Positions 10,766 to 20,688 of a stretch of DNA of 64,000 nt are shown piece after piece (the stretch's first letter is position 1; each line of letters starts with the position of its first letter). The stretch is taken from positions 1-64,000 of the forward strand of contig JAMPIV010013750.1 of NCBI GenBank assembly GCA_024509875.1. The letters are read 5' to 3'. The translations under genes were made by a program, and so were the position numbers. Source of the stretch: Oreohelix idahoensis. Taxonomy: Eukaryota > Mollusca > Gastropoda > Stylommatophora > Oreohelicidae. Below the pieces are notes generated by a model. That model saw only the letters and a list, made by a program, of their open reading frames with translations. It did not search any database and was not told the DNA's origin.

Positions 10766-11718
10766 GATTTGCCCCCGTCGGTCGGGTTGAAAAAAAACCA
10801 AAGAATTTGATTTTTTTCACAATAAATGAAATATATATCAATTAAATCAAGATACGGAACCGGAAAAAATGGCCAGAATTGATTACATAATATTGTCAAT
10901 AATATAGTCATCGTCACATTCCGTAAATAATGTAAGTCAAAGCTGTATGCATATATATAATAATGTAAGTCATGATGGAAAAATGAAAGATGTTTATCAG
11001 GAGTGAAGAAAAGAAAAGAAAAGTAGAGTATATCAGTCATATAACGATAACTAAGATAATTGTAAGTAAACACAAGCATGTATGTGTGTGATATGGAAGA
11101 AGAATCAGAAGAAAAGAGAAGTAACTGATAACAGGATAGCACAAAAAAAATTATTATGTGTTATCTCTCCTAATGCAGAAATCTGTACGTAAAACAAATG
11201 ATGGATAGTGCAAAATATACATGAAAAGTCAAAACAAAATGAAACTATGTAAAAGTGTGAAATGTAAACATCGGACACATATCAACTACAATTATATGCT
11301 AGTGATAACGAACATAAGATTAATGTCAATAGGATAACGCTTTTCAGCATGGAAAATATTTCTTACACAGCAATAGTCCAGTGCAAAATACCACTGCGAA
11401 CTTAGTCCACAGGAACATTAATCATTAATTGTGTAATTGACAAAGCCACCACAAAAACATAGTTTTTTTCATAGTAAATATCTATCGTAAGATACAGTTC
11501 ATAGAGACATAGTCCAAATGAGCGCGATCCGGGTGTAAAGTCAGAATATATAAGGATCATCTCGAATCATGGCAGTAAAACCAAAGCTGGAGCCGGAAAT
11601 GCTGCCAGATCGCATCAGAAATGTCAAAAAACTTGTCATAGAAAAATCATCTGGAATTTCAAAGGATGCATCATGTACTGGGATAAGTCTGTTCATTAGC
11701 TTCAAGGACACGAAAGGA
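10766..11718. other. Uncharacterised segment between LTR W and inverted RT half
   Basis: AT-rich. A small open frame of about 50 codons starts at 11569 (MAVKPKLEPEMLPD) and runs almost to the RT fragment; I do not recognise it. It could be element leader or 3' sequence, or unrelated DNA trapped in the rearrangement. Confidence 0.3.
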
Positions 11719-12069
11719 CAGAATGATGCGCAGAATCCTTTCCTATAGATCTGACATCATCACTTACATAGATGATATCTGTTTATTCAGCTCATCTTGG
11801 GAAGAACACTTCGTGGGTCTACGTTCTCTTTTAGACACTCTTCGTCTACATCACCTGACTGCTAGGCATACTAAAGTTCAGATTGCTTTTCGCAAACTTT
11901 CCTTCCTTGGTCACACTGTTGGTTCCGGTCGCCTCCAGACTGTACCACAAAATGTTTCTAAAATCTTAAATTTGTCTACTCCTACTACGAAAAAACAAGT
12001 TCGTAATCTTTTGGGACTGATTCAGTTCTACAATCGTTTCATTCCTAATCTATCAGACATCACACCCTT
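11719..12069 (+). pseudogene. RT second half of element 1, inverted
   Basis: It encodes the catalytic YIDDICLFSSSWEEH block, FLGHTVGSGRLQ and the QVRNLLGLIQFYNRFIPNL connection segment of Ty3/gypsy reverse transcriptase. The orientation is opposite to the RT first half that lies immediately to its right. It begins abruptly at MMRRILS, where the preceding RT residues are missing, and ends at SDITPF, where the reading runs into antisense gag. The RNase H domain that should follow is not present. Confidence 0.85.
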
Positions 12070-12153
12070 TCTCTGTCTAAAATTATTGTTATTCCAAGTT
12101 GTGGCTGAAGCAACTGGTAGTGATTCATTAATAGAGTTATTACTAATATAAGC
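12070..12153 (-). pseudogene. 84-bp gag filler at the inversion junction
   Basis: It corresponds base for base to 15067-15150 inside the element 1 gag ORF (encoding ISNNSINESLPVASATTW) and has the same orientation. It is inserted between the two oppositely oriented halves of the RT domain, replacing the sequence after MPFGLMNAPA. Confidence 0.9.
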
Positions 12154-12997
12154 AGGGGCGTTCATAAGCCCAAAAGGCATAACATTCCACTGGTATAACC
12201 CACGTGGAGTAGAAAAGGCAGTAAGAGGTTTGGCACGTTCAGTCAATGGAATTTGCCAATAACCCTTAGTGAGATCAATCTTTGTAAAAAGGTGAGCCGT
12301 TGAAAGGCGAGATAAAAGATCATCAAGCAAAAGATGGAGTTCAGCATCCGGAACAGTTATACAATTTAGTTTACGATAATCAACACACAATCTAATATTA
12401 TTATCTTTCTTGCGGAAAATAACCAGGGGTGAAGAGTAAGGGAGAAATACTGGTTTCAATAATACCAAGACGTAACATCTGTTCCAACTCAAGTTCAGTT
12501 TGGCGCTGGTAATGAATGGGAACAGGATAAGGGCGTAAACGAATAGGTGTATCATCAGTAAGAAGGATATCTTGAGATATAATAGACGTGTGACCAGGAA
12601 TGTCGGTAAGGACATCAGAAAATGATTGTAATAAATCGGAAACCTGGCAACGTTGATCAGCTGATAACGAGAAAGAAATGTAAACATCCCGCCAAGATTC
12701 AGTAGAAGCCAAAGGAAGCATAGGTAGATTCATGTGGATATCAGGGAAGGAAGATTCTTCCTCATGAATCACCGATAACCTAGAAAAATGACAAGAATTG
12801 CCTACATTGTCATCAATATCATGGAAAATAGAATGTAAATGTTCTAGTCGTGTATGAAATTCCTTTAGCATGTTAATATGGAATATTTTCTTTTGACCTT
12901 TAATATCTATGACGTAGTCAACGTCTGAGATACGAGACACTACTTTGAAAGGACCATTCCACGCAATCAACAATCTATTTCCTTTCCGAGGAAGCAA
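12154..12997 (-). pseudogene. Element 1: INT C-terminus to RT first half (frameshifted)
   Basis: The frame from 12997 encodes the integrase C-terminal segment (LLIAWNGPFKVV, IFHINMLKEFHTR), a spacer, and the start of RT (SFSDVLTDIPG, ELEQMLRLGIIE). Near 12430 the reading shifts frame and continues as SSPLVIFRKKDNNIRLCVDYRKLN, FTKIDLTKGYWQIPLTE and YQWNVMPFGLMNAPA, the RT fingers and palm up to the catalytic block. The protein therefore runs INT then RT. The ORF running from 12687 contains meaningless N-terminal sequence from the other frame. The catalytic YIDD half has been moved to the opposite strand at 11719-12069. Confidence 0.85.
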
Positions 12998-13010
12998 AAC
13001 AAATGCTTCA

Positions 13011-14297
13011 TCACCCGGAAAAAAGCTGTCGTAAACGTCTATTTCTGTTTTGAAATAGACGAGATTTTTGTTTGGCAGCCTCGGAAGAAGCTGTAGCCAA
13101 CTGGCATGCGTCTACAATCTTCTGACGACGATTAACAACATACTCGTAAGATGACTGAGTGTCCTGAGTCATCTCTGAGTCAGTGAGCAGATCTTTAATT
13201 AAACCCATGGGCCCTCGCGACTGAGCCCCAAAAATAACCTCAAACGGCGAAAAGCCCGTCTGCTCGTGCGGTACTTCTCGATATGCGAAAATTACAGCTG
13301 GCAAGACCCTGTCCCAATCTTGGGGATATGTGGCAGTTACCTTGCCTAATAGTTGTTTGAGCGTCCTATTGAGCCGCTCCACTGCACCATTGCTCATTGC
13401 GTGATAGATGCTACTAAGAGACCTATCTATATTCAGCCTCTGCATGACAGTCGTCATGGTCTCAGAAAGGAATCGAGAACCATGATCAGAGAGGAGTTTG
13501 CGTGGGAACCACAACCTCGAAAAGATCAGAAAAAGTGCATCCGCCACATCAGAAGTGGTGATGTGTTTAGGAGGAATAGCCTCAGGCCATCGAGTGCACA
13601 AATCAATGCACGTGAGGACATACCTGTGTCCTCTCGCAGATGTAACAGGAAGAGGACCGATAATGTCCACGGCCATCTTATCAAAAGGGCGAACAGAGAT
13701 ATCACAGGCCTGAATAGGAGCGACATGAAAAGCTCCCCTAGATTTTACCTCCTGACAGGTAATGCAGGAGCGCACGTAGGCTGATACGTCTCTGGAGACA
13801 CCTGGCCAAAAGAAGGAAGACAACACTCTAGAACGTGTGCGAGTGTAACCTATATGACATGCACAATGAGAGTCATGTGCATGTCGCAAAATGTATGGGC
13901 AAAGTTTAATAGGCACCATAACTTGGTGTTTGACAGCAGAGTCATCTATAAAGTTTCTAACTAATATAATATTCTTAAGTGTAAACCAGTGTTTAGGACC
14001 TTCCTGCAAGTCAATATCATCATTTCTGACCATAGAGAATTTTTTTAATGAATTATCTTCCCTTTGTAATTTTTCAAAAGACACTCTGTCTATGTCAAAA
14101 TGTACCTCAAAATCATCATGAGTTATAGGGTTAATCTCTTTATCTATATCATTTTCCAGTGCCTGAGCCTGGGCACGTGTGGTAACTGCATTGGCAGTTA
14201 ATAGATTCTGTTGTTCCCACACTTCAATTTCCTCTTGCGAGCAACCCTTGCTCCCGTGAATACGACCAATCGTAAGATCAGCAACAGGGTTTTTCAA
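13011..14297 (-). CDS. Element 1 integrase ORF (Gmr1-like Ty3/gypsy)
   Basis: 428 aa, encoding an LTR-retrotransposon integrase that would insert element cDNA into the genome. It has an N-terminal linker with the NAVTTRAQAQ motif, an H-H-C-C zinc domain (HAHDSHCACH and CITCQE), and the RVE catalytic core. The core carries the first Asp in MAVDIIGPL, the second in LSDHGSRF, and the Glu in NGAVERLNRTLK, in DD35E spacing. It is encoded upstream of RT, unlike ordinary gypsy elements. It follows PR in the -1 frame. The ORF ends prematurely at 13011 after LRQLFSG because of a 1-base frameshift in a T run; the normal continuation lies in the next ORF. The N-terminal Met is probably not the true start, since the protein is expected to be made by frameshifting from gag-PR. 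Confidence 0.9.
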   Translation of the reverse strand: MKNPVADLTIGRIHGSKGCSQEEIEVWEQQNLLTANAVTTRAQAQALENDIDKEINPITHDDFEVHFDIDRVSFEKLQREDNSLKKFSMVRNDDIDLQEGPKHWFTLKNIILVRNFIDDSAVKHQVMVPIKLCPYILRHAHDSHCACHIGYTRTRSRVLSSFFWPGVSRDVSAYVRSCITCQEVKSRGAFHVAPIQACDISVRPFDKMAVDIIGPLPVTSARGHRYVLTCIDLCTRWPEAIPPKHITTSDVADALFLIFSRLWFPRKLLSDHGSRFLSETMTTVMQRLNIDRSLSSIYHAMSNGAVERLNRTLKQLLGKVTATYPQDWDRVLPAVIFAYREVPHEQTGFSPFEVIFGAQSRGPMGLIKDLLTDSEMTQDTQSSYEYVVNRRQKIVDACQLATASSEAAKQKSRLFQNRNRRLRQLFSG

Positions 14298-14578
14298 AAA
14301 GCATACTTTGACCTTTCCTGAAAAAAATGGTGTATGGATATCAACAATGCTGTGGGATAAAATTCAATAAAACCACCGAATGTAATACATTTTACAAAAC
14401 CATCCATGGCGCAAGAAGGGTATACAAGCGACTGTCTGATCCCAACAGTGGTTGATCCCGAGTCATGGAGCACAGACCCCTGGGTACCATTCAATAACCC
14501 CCTGTGAAATATGAGAGTGCCTGTGCCATCATGAGCCGACAGGCCAGTAACAGCTGGCATAGGGTGTCCGCACTTCAA
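14294..14578 (-). CDS. Element 1 protease region with C2CH-like motif
   Basis: A short open frame with a retropepsin-like active site (LHDSGSTTVG) embedded in the sequence GTGTLIFHRGLLNGTQGS...DSG. The same frame extends upstream of the first Met and contains CQDC and KCGH, a C-x2-C-x13-C-x-H motif at 14564-14623. In the normal element this follows gag in the same frame; here a 1-base frameshift around 14690-14710 separates it from the gag ORF. The frame ends beyond a run of seven T, where the integrase ORF is reached by a -1 shift. Confidence 0.8.
   Translation of the reverse strand: MKCGHPMPAVTGLSAHDGTGTLIFHRGLLNGTQGSVLHDSGSTTVGIRQSLVYPSCAMDGFVKCITFGGFIEFYPTALLISIHHFFQERSKYAF
14321..14327 (-). 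other. T7 slippery run between PR and INT (element 1)
   Basis: On the minus strand the PR frame reads HHFF across a seven-T run, and the INT frame is -1 relative to it. The same run occurs at the same place in elements 2 and 3. It is a likely -1 ribosomal frameshift site. Confidence 0.6.
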
Positions 14579-14607
14579 TACCGAAGTACTATCTGCCTGA
14601 AAAAGAG

Positions 14608-16071
14608 TTAGACAATCTTGGCAATGTGAAGCAACCTCAAAATCAAAAGCACAACATGCAGCTGATTGATTCTGAACACCATTTTCCTGATTAATGATGG
14701 GTGCATATCCCCAGTAAGTGCCGAACCAAAATTATGTTCTGAACGTATTGGAGCACGAGAACGTGATCGTTGTCTCTGGCGATCAAAGGAATTGCCTTGA
14801 TTCCTGTAGTTTTGTGTGTTATTTCTATGTTGGAAGTTTGGATTGCTGGAACCATTATTATTCCAATTTCTACTATTAGTAGTGAAATTGTCCTGACTTC
14901 TCCAATTGGAATTTTGTTGGTAAGTATTGGTTCGAAATTGAGGTGATTGATTCATAAATTGTTGTCTACCTCTGTTGTGACTTCCATCTCTGTTGAAATT
15001 TCCATTCCTGTAGAAATTATTATCATGATAACTCCTTGGCATAAAATTCCTGGCAAGGCTATTAGATCTCTGTCTAAAATTATTGTTATTCCAAGTTGTG
15101 GCTGAAGCAACTGGTAGTGATTCATTAATAGAGTTATTACTAATATAAGCCCCAGGATTTGCAGTATAGTATTGTTTACCAATTTCCTCAAGTGAAGATA
15201 GGCTGGTTGGCTTGCGTTCATGCAAAAAGGACCAAAATGGCTTACGTACAGAGGATAAAACCTTATCCCTCAACAAAAGATCCATAAGGCCATCATAAGT
15301 TTTCTCAATAACTGAGAGTTGAACCCATCTGTTAAAAGTTAATCGTATAGCAGAGATGAAATCTGAGAAGTCCTTCCCAGTTTCAGAAGTCATTGTTTTA
15401 AATCTCATACGATATCCCTCTGCATCAAGCTGGTAACGTTTTAATAAGAGAGCTCTGGCAGCTTCATAATTATTTCTAATAGTTTGATCCATGGTGCATA
15501 AAGCAGTAAATTGCTCCCCACTTAAGAATTCCATAAGTTTAGCACACCATTGAGATTTATCTAATCTATGTGCCTCACAGACACTTTCATAGCGGCTTAG
15601 GAAGTATGAAATGTAATCAAGACCTGGGTTAAATATTGGTAAACGAAATTTTGCAGATCCGTTATTTTTACTCGAGGAACTAGGAACATCCAAATTACAA
15701 TTGTAACTATTTGGACCCCTTAATTTTAATTCTTCCAAACGAAGAAGCATCATTCTTTCTTCATGGGCCAATGTCAGATTTTTTCTTTCCTCCATTTCTT
15801 TTTCATGGTGCATTCTAATATTTCTCTCCTCTATTTCCTGGAGACGCCTCCACTCCTCCAATTCAATCATTCTCTTCTTCTCCTGCAACACTTTAAGACG
15901 CCTTTTCTCAGGATTCCTCTCCTCTAATTCATCAAGGCGCTCCTTCTCAGCTTTCTGTTCTTCTAATTCTTGTTTTGCCTTTGCCAACTCGACCATGGCA
16001 AAGTCCTTCAACACTTCACCTTTATAACCAAATGCTTTGCCCTGCTCGACAAAGTAATCCAATGTATCCAT
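14608..16071 (-). CDS. Element 1 gag
   Basis: 487 aa capsid-type protein expected to form the element's virus-like particle. Residues about 1-25 (MDTLDYFVEQGKAFGYKG) match the gag starts of elements 3 and 4, which supports the ATG at 16069-16071. Residues about 26-115 are a Glu/Lys/Arg-rich, probably coiled-coil segment. A capsid-like region follows (FRLPIFNPGLDYISYFLSRYESV...WVQLSVIEKTYDGLMDLLLRDKVLS). The C-terminal 130 residues are rich in Asn, Arg and Gln. No CCHC zinc knuckle is present. The last about 20 residues are out of frame relative to the family. The ATG lies directly against the end of LTR X at 16072, with the leader missing; see the array insertion. Confidence 0.88.
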   Translation of the reverse strand: MDTLDYFVEQGKAFGYKGEVLKDFAMVELAKAKQELEEQKAEKERLDELEERNPEKRRLKVLQEKKRMIELEEWRRLQEIEERNIRMHHEKEMEERKNLTLAHEERMMLLRLEELKLRGPNSYNCNLDVPSSSSKNNGSAKFRLPIFNPGLDYISYFLSRYESVCEAHRLDKSQWCAKLMEFLSGEQFTALCTMDQTIRNNYEAARALLLKRYQLDAEGYRMRFKTMTSETGKDFSDFISAIRLTFNRWVQLSVIEKTYDGLMDLLLRDKVLSSVRKPFWSFLHERKPTSLSSLEEIGKQYYTANPGAYISNNSINESLPVASATTWNNNNFRQRSNSLARNFMPRSYHDNNFYRNGNFNRDGSHNRGRQQFMNQSPQFRTNTYQQNSNWRSQDNFTTNSRNWNNNGSSNPNFQHRNNTQNYRNQGNSFDRQRQRSRSRAPIRSEHNFGSALTGDMHPSLIRKMVFRINQLHVVLLILRLLHIAKIV

Positions 16072-16840
16072 TGTTTCAGGGTCCTGTTCATGGCTATCAT
16101 CTGTTGAAGATGTATCTTAATCGAAACAGGGTATTTCATTAATAAATTGAGTGTCATCGTTTTATTCCTTCCGAACCCTGTCTACGAGTTTGTCCAAATT
16201 AACGTTCTTGAATGAACGATATCGTGCTTAAACATATAAGGAATGTATAAAAATGGCTTAACTGGTTAGCCAACCTTGAAGGTCATCATTGAGGCAAATC
16301 CTTCTTTTCGAGTCCACAAAACAATATATTTATTAACATCACAGTTCTATTCACGTAATAATTCATGCATAATAATCTTCATATTCCATGGATTCAATTT
16401 CATATTAGTGCAGTCCAGTCCGAACATAAATATCAATGATTATCGTCGACAAAACATGGTAGACTATGTATACGCACTGCTGCGATGCAGTCAGTCGAAA
16501 GTGAGACCTACCAGTTTGCGAACTTGAATTATAAATGATTAATCACTCCCGTAATCCGAATTCAATAACTAATGGTTATCCACAACCATTCTTACTTCAT
16601 CAAAATAAAGGCCTGACCCTCTGGCCAAAAATTCTCAAAGAAATACTTGCACTATAAAATATCCTGGGAGTAAGCGGAATACATCCGTCTCGTTCGGAGC
16701 TTATAATAAAAAGGTTAAACGTAAAACGTAGTCAAGCGGGACTATGTCAACCGTGACACGTCATAAAGTTACTATACACTTCGCGTTCAATAAAATACCG
16801 TGAAGCGTGAAAAAACATTCTATATTAAAACCCATCTCAA
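16072..16840 (-). repeat. LTR X, left copy (3' LTR of element 2), truncated
   Basis: It starts TGTTTCAGGG on the plus strand (TGTTACAGGG in the other copies) and matches 26377-27145 almost throughout. The last about 30 bp of the LTR and the adjoining 3' UTR are missing because of a deletion. The left edge touches the gag ATG of element 1. Plus-strand open frames such as 16276-16527 recur in each LTR copy simply because the LTR is repeated. Confidence 0.85.
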
Positions 16841-17678
16841 TAAAGCAACGTATTGTATCAATATGGAAGAAAGTAAAGAAAGTAAAGTAAAGAAAAGAAC
16901 TATGGAGAATACCTGATAGTTAAGTAGTAAGAAAACAATAGACTAAAAATAAAATAGATGTGTAAAGAATTAACTATGTATCCAAATTCAAGTATCAGCT
17001 AACGAAAAAATAAAAAATATATCATGTTATATCATAATCAAATTCATGTAAGTTCTTAACTACATCAAATAGTAACTAATAATATCACTGTAGTACTGAT
17101 TTCAACTGTGTGATTATGTTTTGTTTTCTATTATTTTCTTTATATATATTTATCTTTTTCACACTGTTTTTTTATTTGATTCAATCCCAAAATAATGAAA
17201 ATCCTATAATCAGTCTTGAAGATCACTCTGTACTTAGTTCCTTCATGTGTGTAAACTACGGTTTTTTCCATACGAAGAGAAAATTCATTCCACAAGCGAT
17301 AATCTTGAGTTACACTGTTCCCATTTAAATGTAGGTAAACGTAAGTTCCATCCTATGTGTACTCGATTTTTGATTGAAGATCGTATCCGATTGATTTAGA
17401 CATGTATAGAAACCGAACAAAGTTTCTTGAAATTTGATCGAAATTTATAACGTTCCATGAATATTCTGTCATCATGCGCATTGTTCCCAAACAGTTATGT
17501 TTTTTTCGACCTATCAAAAGTTGTATAGGAATATGTAGAATTCCGTAAGAAACATCATTTCGTGGCTCCTTATGAGTGAACAGTAAGTCTTGTTATGAAT
17601 ATTAACGAATAACCTTGAGTATCTAAGTCTTTTCCGTTCTTTGGATTGTTAGTCCTCAATGGTGGATGACGGAAGGCG
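16841..17678 (-). other. Element 2 3' UTR
   Basis: It is homologous to 27556-28361 of element 3. No gene is recognised on either strand. A plus-strand 72-codon frame (17110-17328) is present in both copies and hydrophobic, but nothing else supports it. Confidence 0.6.
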
Positions 17679-18240
17679 CTACAGAGAGTCTGCCATCACA
17701 TTTTCGCTGCCGGGAATTGATTCAATTTGGAAGTTGAATGGTTGAAGTGCTATTGTGAACCGCGCGAGTTTTGCATTCTTGTGGTTAGCTCGTCTTAGTG
17801 ATGCTACGGACTTCTGGTCAGTCTGAATAATGGAAGGTGCGCCAAGAAGGAACTTTTCTAGTTTCTGAATAACCCATACTACCGCTAACAACTCCTTATC
17901 TATCACGGAGTATTTGGTTTCAGTATTGGTGAGCTTTCTCGAAATAAACATCGTTGGGTGGAGTACGTCTTCGTGTTCTTGTAAAAGACTACCTCCGATT
18001 CCATAATTGCTGGCATCTGTGCTTAAAATGAATATTTTTTTAAATATCTGGCAACCTTAAAATAGGTGGACTGGAAAAAAGTGATAATATCTGGTGAAAT
18101 GTTTTGTCGCAGTCTGCCGTCCAGGTCACTTTCGCAGGCATGTCCTTCCTCAAAAGTGAGGACAAGACAGCTGTGATGGATGATAAATTAGGTATGAATC
18201 TACTATAGTATTGGACGAAACCTAATAAACTCCTAACCTG
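17679..18240 (-). pseudogene. Element 2 RNase H, frameshifted
   Basis: The ORF 17951-17679 carries KYSVIDKELLAVVWVIQKL, FLLGAPSIIQTDQKS and FNFQIESIPGSENVMADSL, the middle and end of a Ty3/gypsy RNase H with the expected acidic residues. The upstream part (connection and first Asp) is in another frame, broken near 18034-18041 and again at the A run at 18241-18246. A TAG follows MADSL where element 3 reads Leu, so the C-terminus is also shortened. Confidence 0.85.
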
Positions 18241-18680
18241 TTTTTTGTCTGAGGAATTGACAAATTTAAAATTTTAGATATATTATGGGGAACAGTTTGA
18301 ATACGTCCCGCCCCAATAATATGTCCAAGGAAAGTTATTTCATGAAAAGCCACTTGTATTTTAGTGGGTTTAGCAGTTAAGTTATTTTCTTTTAAGATTT
18401 CCAAAACAGAATGAAGTCCAGACAAATGTTCCTCAAATGACGAACTAAATAAACATATGTCGTCAATGTATGTGATAATATCCTGTCTGTGTGATAAAAT
18501 TTGTCGCATCATGCGAATAAAAGTAGCCGGTGCGTTCATCAGCCCAAAAGGCATAACGTTCCATTGGTAAAGACCTTGTGGAGTCGAGAACGCAGTAAAA
18601 TATTTGGCTTTTTCGGTTAAGGGAATCTGCCAATATCCCTTGGTTAAGTCTATTTTAGTGAAAAATTTTGCAGTAGATAG
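18222..18680 (-). pseudogene. Element 2 RT catalytic half
   Basis: The ORF 18554-18222 begins at MPFGLMNAPATFIRMM and contains the catalytic YIDDICLFSSS block, FLGHIIGAGRIQ and the start of the connection (ILNLSIPQTK). It stops early because an A run at 18241-18246 is one base short relative to the related element 4. Upstream residues (KIDLTKGYWQIPLTEK) are in frame with it, but a 4-bp deletion near 18682 cuts it off from the INT-RT ORF. Confidence 0.88.
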
Positions 18681-20284
18681 ACAAGTACGTCGTCAAGAAT
18701 AGGATGTGGTTCACAATCAGCCACTGTCTGAGCATTTAGCTTCCTATAGTCTACACATAAACGAATGTTGTTGTCGTTCTTCCGAACAATGACTAAAGGT
18801 GAAGAAAATGGGGAGTTACTACTCTCTATAATTCCCAAGGACAACATTTGATTAAGTTCCATCATTGTCTTACTGAGATAGTGTACTGGAACCGAATATG
18901 GATGTACGTAAATAGATGTATCATCCTTAAGTATTATGTCGTGACTAATACATGAAGTGCGACCAGGCTGATCAGTTAACACATCTGAAAAAGATTCTAA
19001 AAGATCAGCAATCTGTTGCTGCTGTTGCGGTGTAGCCGACGGAGAAATGGTTACATCACGCCAGGATTCTGTAACCTGTAAAGCAGGTACAGGTAAAGAG
19101 GTTTGTACCTCAGGAAAAGAAGATTCTTCTTCCTGAATTACAGATAGATTAGCATATTGACAAGAACCTATTGATTTGTCATCCAGATCATGAAAAATGG
19201 ATTGTAGGTGTTGAGGGCGAGTGTGAAACTCCTTAAGCATGTTGATATGGTATAATTTATTATGACCCTTAATGTCTAGATTATAGTCAAGGTCAGAAAT
19301 TCTGTCGACAACTTTGTAAGGACCATTCCATGCAATTAATAGTCTATTTTCTTTTCGTGGGAGCAACACAAAATCTTCATCACCTGGGAATAACTGACGT
19401 AATCGTCTATTTCTATTCTGAAATTCTCGAGCCTTAAGTTTCACAGCCTCGGAGGAAGCTGTTGCCAACTGGCAAGCATCAACAATTTTCTTACGTAAAT
19501 TTATGACATACTCATATGATGACTGGGTATCCTGAGTCATCTCAGCATCAATCAGTAGATCCTTTATTAGTCCCATTGGACCTCTTGGTGGAGCACCAAA
19601 TACTAATTGGAAGGGAGAGAAACATGTCTGTTCATGTGGCACCTCTCGATATGCGAAAAGTACGGCTGGAAGTACTCTGTCCCAGTCCTGAGGATGTTTA
19701 ACCATAACTTTGTGTATTAATTGCTTAATTGTACGGTTGAGACGTTCCACGGAACCATTGCTCATCGGGGGATATATGCTACTAAGATTTCGTCCGATGT
19801 CAAGGGTCTTCATTACTTCAGCCATGGTATCTGAAACAAATTTAGACCCATGGTCAGACAATATTTTCCTAGGAAAACCTAATCTAGAAAAAATAAGTAA
19901 TAGTGCATCTGCTACGTCTGCAGTAGTAGTAGATTTTAATGGAATCGCCTCTGGCCATCTTGTGCATAAGTCAATGCATGTCAGGACAAATCGGTGACCT
20001 CTGGCCGAAGGTAAGAGAGGACCAATAATATCAATGGCCATCTTATCAACAGGACGTACCGAGATGTCACATGCTTGTATTGGAGCAGTATGAAATGCTC
20101 CTCGTGACTTAACCTCTTGACAGATATCACATGAACGTACATATAATGATACGTCACGTGAGACACCTGGCCCAAAAAAAGAAGATAACACTCGAGAACG
20201 TGTGCGAGTGTATCCCATATGACCCGCGCATTGGGAGTCATGTGCATGTCGTAAAATGTAAGGCCTTAATGAAAAAGGTACCAT
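18650..20284 (-). CDS. Element 2 integrase-RT fusion ORF (INT upstream of RT)
   Basis: 544 aa. This single frame proves the domain order. Residues 13-55 form the H-H-C-C zinc domain (HAHDSQCAGH, C52-x2-C55). The RVE core has D85 (IDIIGPL), D144 (LSDHGSKF) and E180 (NGSVERLNRTIK), exactly DD35E. Around residues 320-350 is the integrase C-terminal segment (LLIAWNGPYKVV, LYHINMLKEF). A spacer with a Gln run follows, then RT begins (ESFSDVLTDQPG, YSVPVHYLSK, SSPLVIVRKNDNNIRLCVDYRKLN). The last about 10 residues are out of frame after a 4-bp deletion. Upstream in the same frame, past a TAA at 20300-20302, lies more integrase N-terminus. Integrase preceding RT in a gypsy-type element is the Gmr1-like arrangement. 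Confidence 0.93.
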   Translation of the reverse strand: MVPFSLRPYILRHAHDSQCAGHMGYTRTRSRVLSSFFGPGVSRDVSLYVRSCDICQEVKSRGAFHTAPIQACDISVRPVDKMAIDIIGPLLPSARGHRFVLTCIDLCTRWPEAIPLKSTTTADVADALLLIFSRLGFPRKILSDHGSKFVSDTMAEVMKTLDIGRNLSSIYPPMSNGSVERLNRTIKQLIHKVMVKHPQDWDRVLPAVLFAYREVPHEQTCFSPFQLVFGAPPRGPMGLIKDLLIDAEMTQDTQSSYEYVINLRKKIVDACQLATASSEAVKLKAREFQNRNRRLRQLFPGDEDFVLLPRKENRLLIAWNGPYKVVDRISDLDYNLDIKGHNKLYHINMLKEFHTRPQHLQSIFHDLDDKSIGSCQYANLSVIQEEESSFPEVQTSLPVPALQVTESWRDVTISPSATPQQQQQIADLLESFSDVLTDQPGRTSCISHDIILKDDTSIYVHPYSVPVHYLSKTMMELNQMLSLGIIESSNSPFSSPLVIVRKNDNNIRLCVDYRKLNAQTVADCEPHPILDDVLVYLLQNFSLK

Positions 20285-20299
20285 AACCTGCTGTTTAAC

Positions 20300-20671
20300 T
20301 TATAATTTGTCCATATAACATCTGATTAAAATGTCATTTTTAATTTTAAACCAGTGTTTGTTATTGTTATTTAGTGTTAAGTTATCATAGTCATTTACCA
20401 ATGCAAAGAATTTTTTTAAAGAGTTGTCTTCTCTTTGTTTGGTGGCAAATAACGCTCTATCTATAGTTGAATGAATTTTCGTGTCGTCGTGGAGATCTGT
20501 TTCAGGAGTTGGAGTATCCCCTGTTGATAATGATTGAGCCTGGGCTCGAGTTGTCACGGCATTTGCTGGAAATAAATGATCTTTTTCCCATTCAGTAATC
20601 TCTTCTGGTGTACAATCTTTACTGCCGTGGATGCGTCCAACCATCACGTCAGCTATTGGATTCTTCAACAT
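20300..20671 (-). CDS. Element 2 integrase N-terminal region
   Basis: 123 aa (MLKNPIADVMVGRIHGSKD, NAVTTRAQAQS, REDNSLKKFFALV, KHWFKIKNDILIRC). It is homologous to the first about 120 residues of the element 1 integrase ORF and lies in frame with the INT-RT ORF, separated from it by a TAA at 20300-20302. It is entered from PR by the T7 -1 shift at 20691-20697. Element 3 has the same stop. Confidence 0.85.
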   Translation of the reverse strand: MLKNPIADVMVGRIHGSKDCTPEEITEWEKDHLFPANAVTTRAQAQSLSTGDTPTPETDLHDDTKIHSTIDRALFATKQREDNSLKKFFALVNDYDNLTLNNNNKHWFKIKNDILIRCYMDKL

Positions 20672-20688
20672 GCAAACCTTAACATTAC

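Noticed and set aside
11569..11728. Small frame of about 50 codons before the inverted RT half
   Set aside because: No homology recognised, not repeated elsewhere in the window, and it borders a rearrangement junction.
16276..16527. 83-codon plus-strand frame that recurs at 26581-26832 and 41359-41610
   Set aside because: The three places are copies of LTR X, so recurrence follows from the repeat. Changes between copies do not favour silent sites, and no family resemblance is seen.
17110..17328. Hydrophobic 72-codon frame, also at 27823-28041
   Set aside because: It lies antisense in the 3' UTR of two nearly identical elements. Its hydrophobicity follows from T-rich codons.
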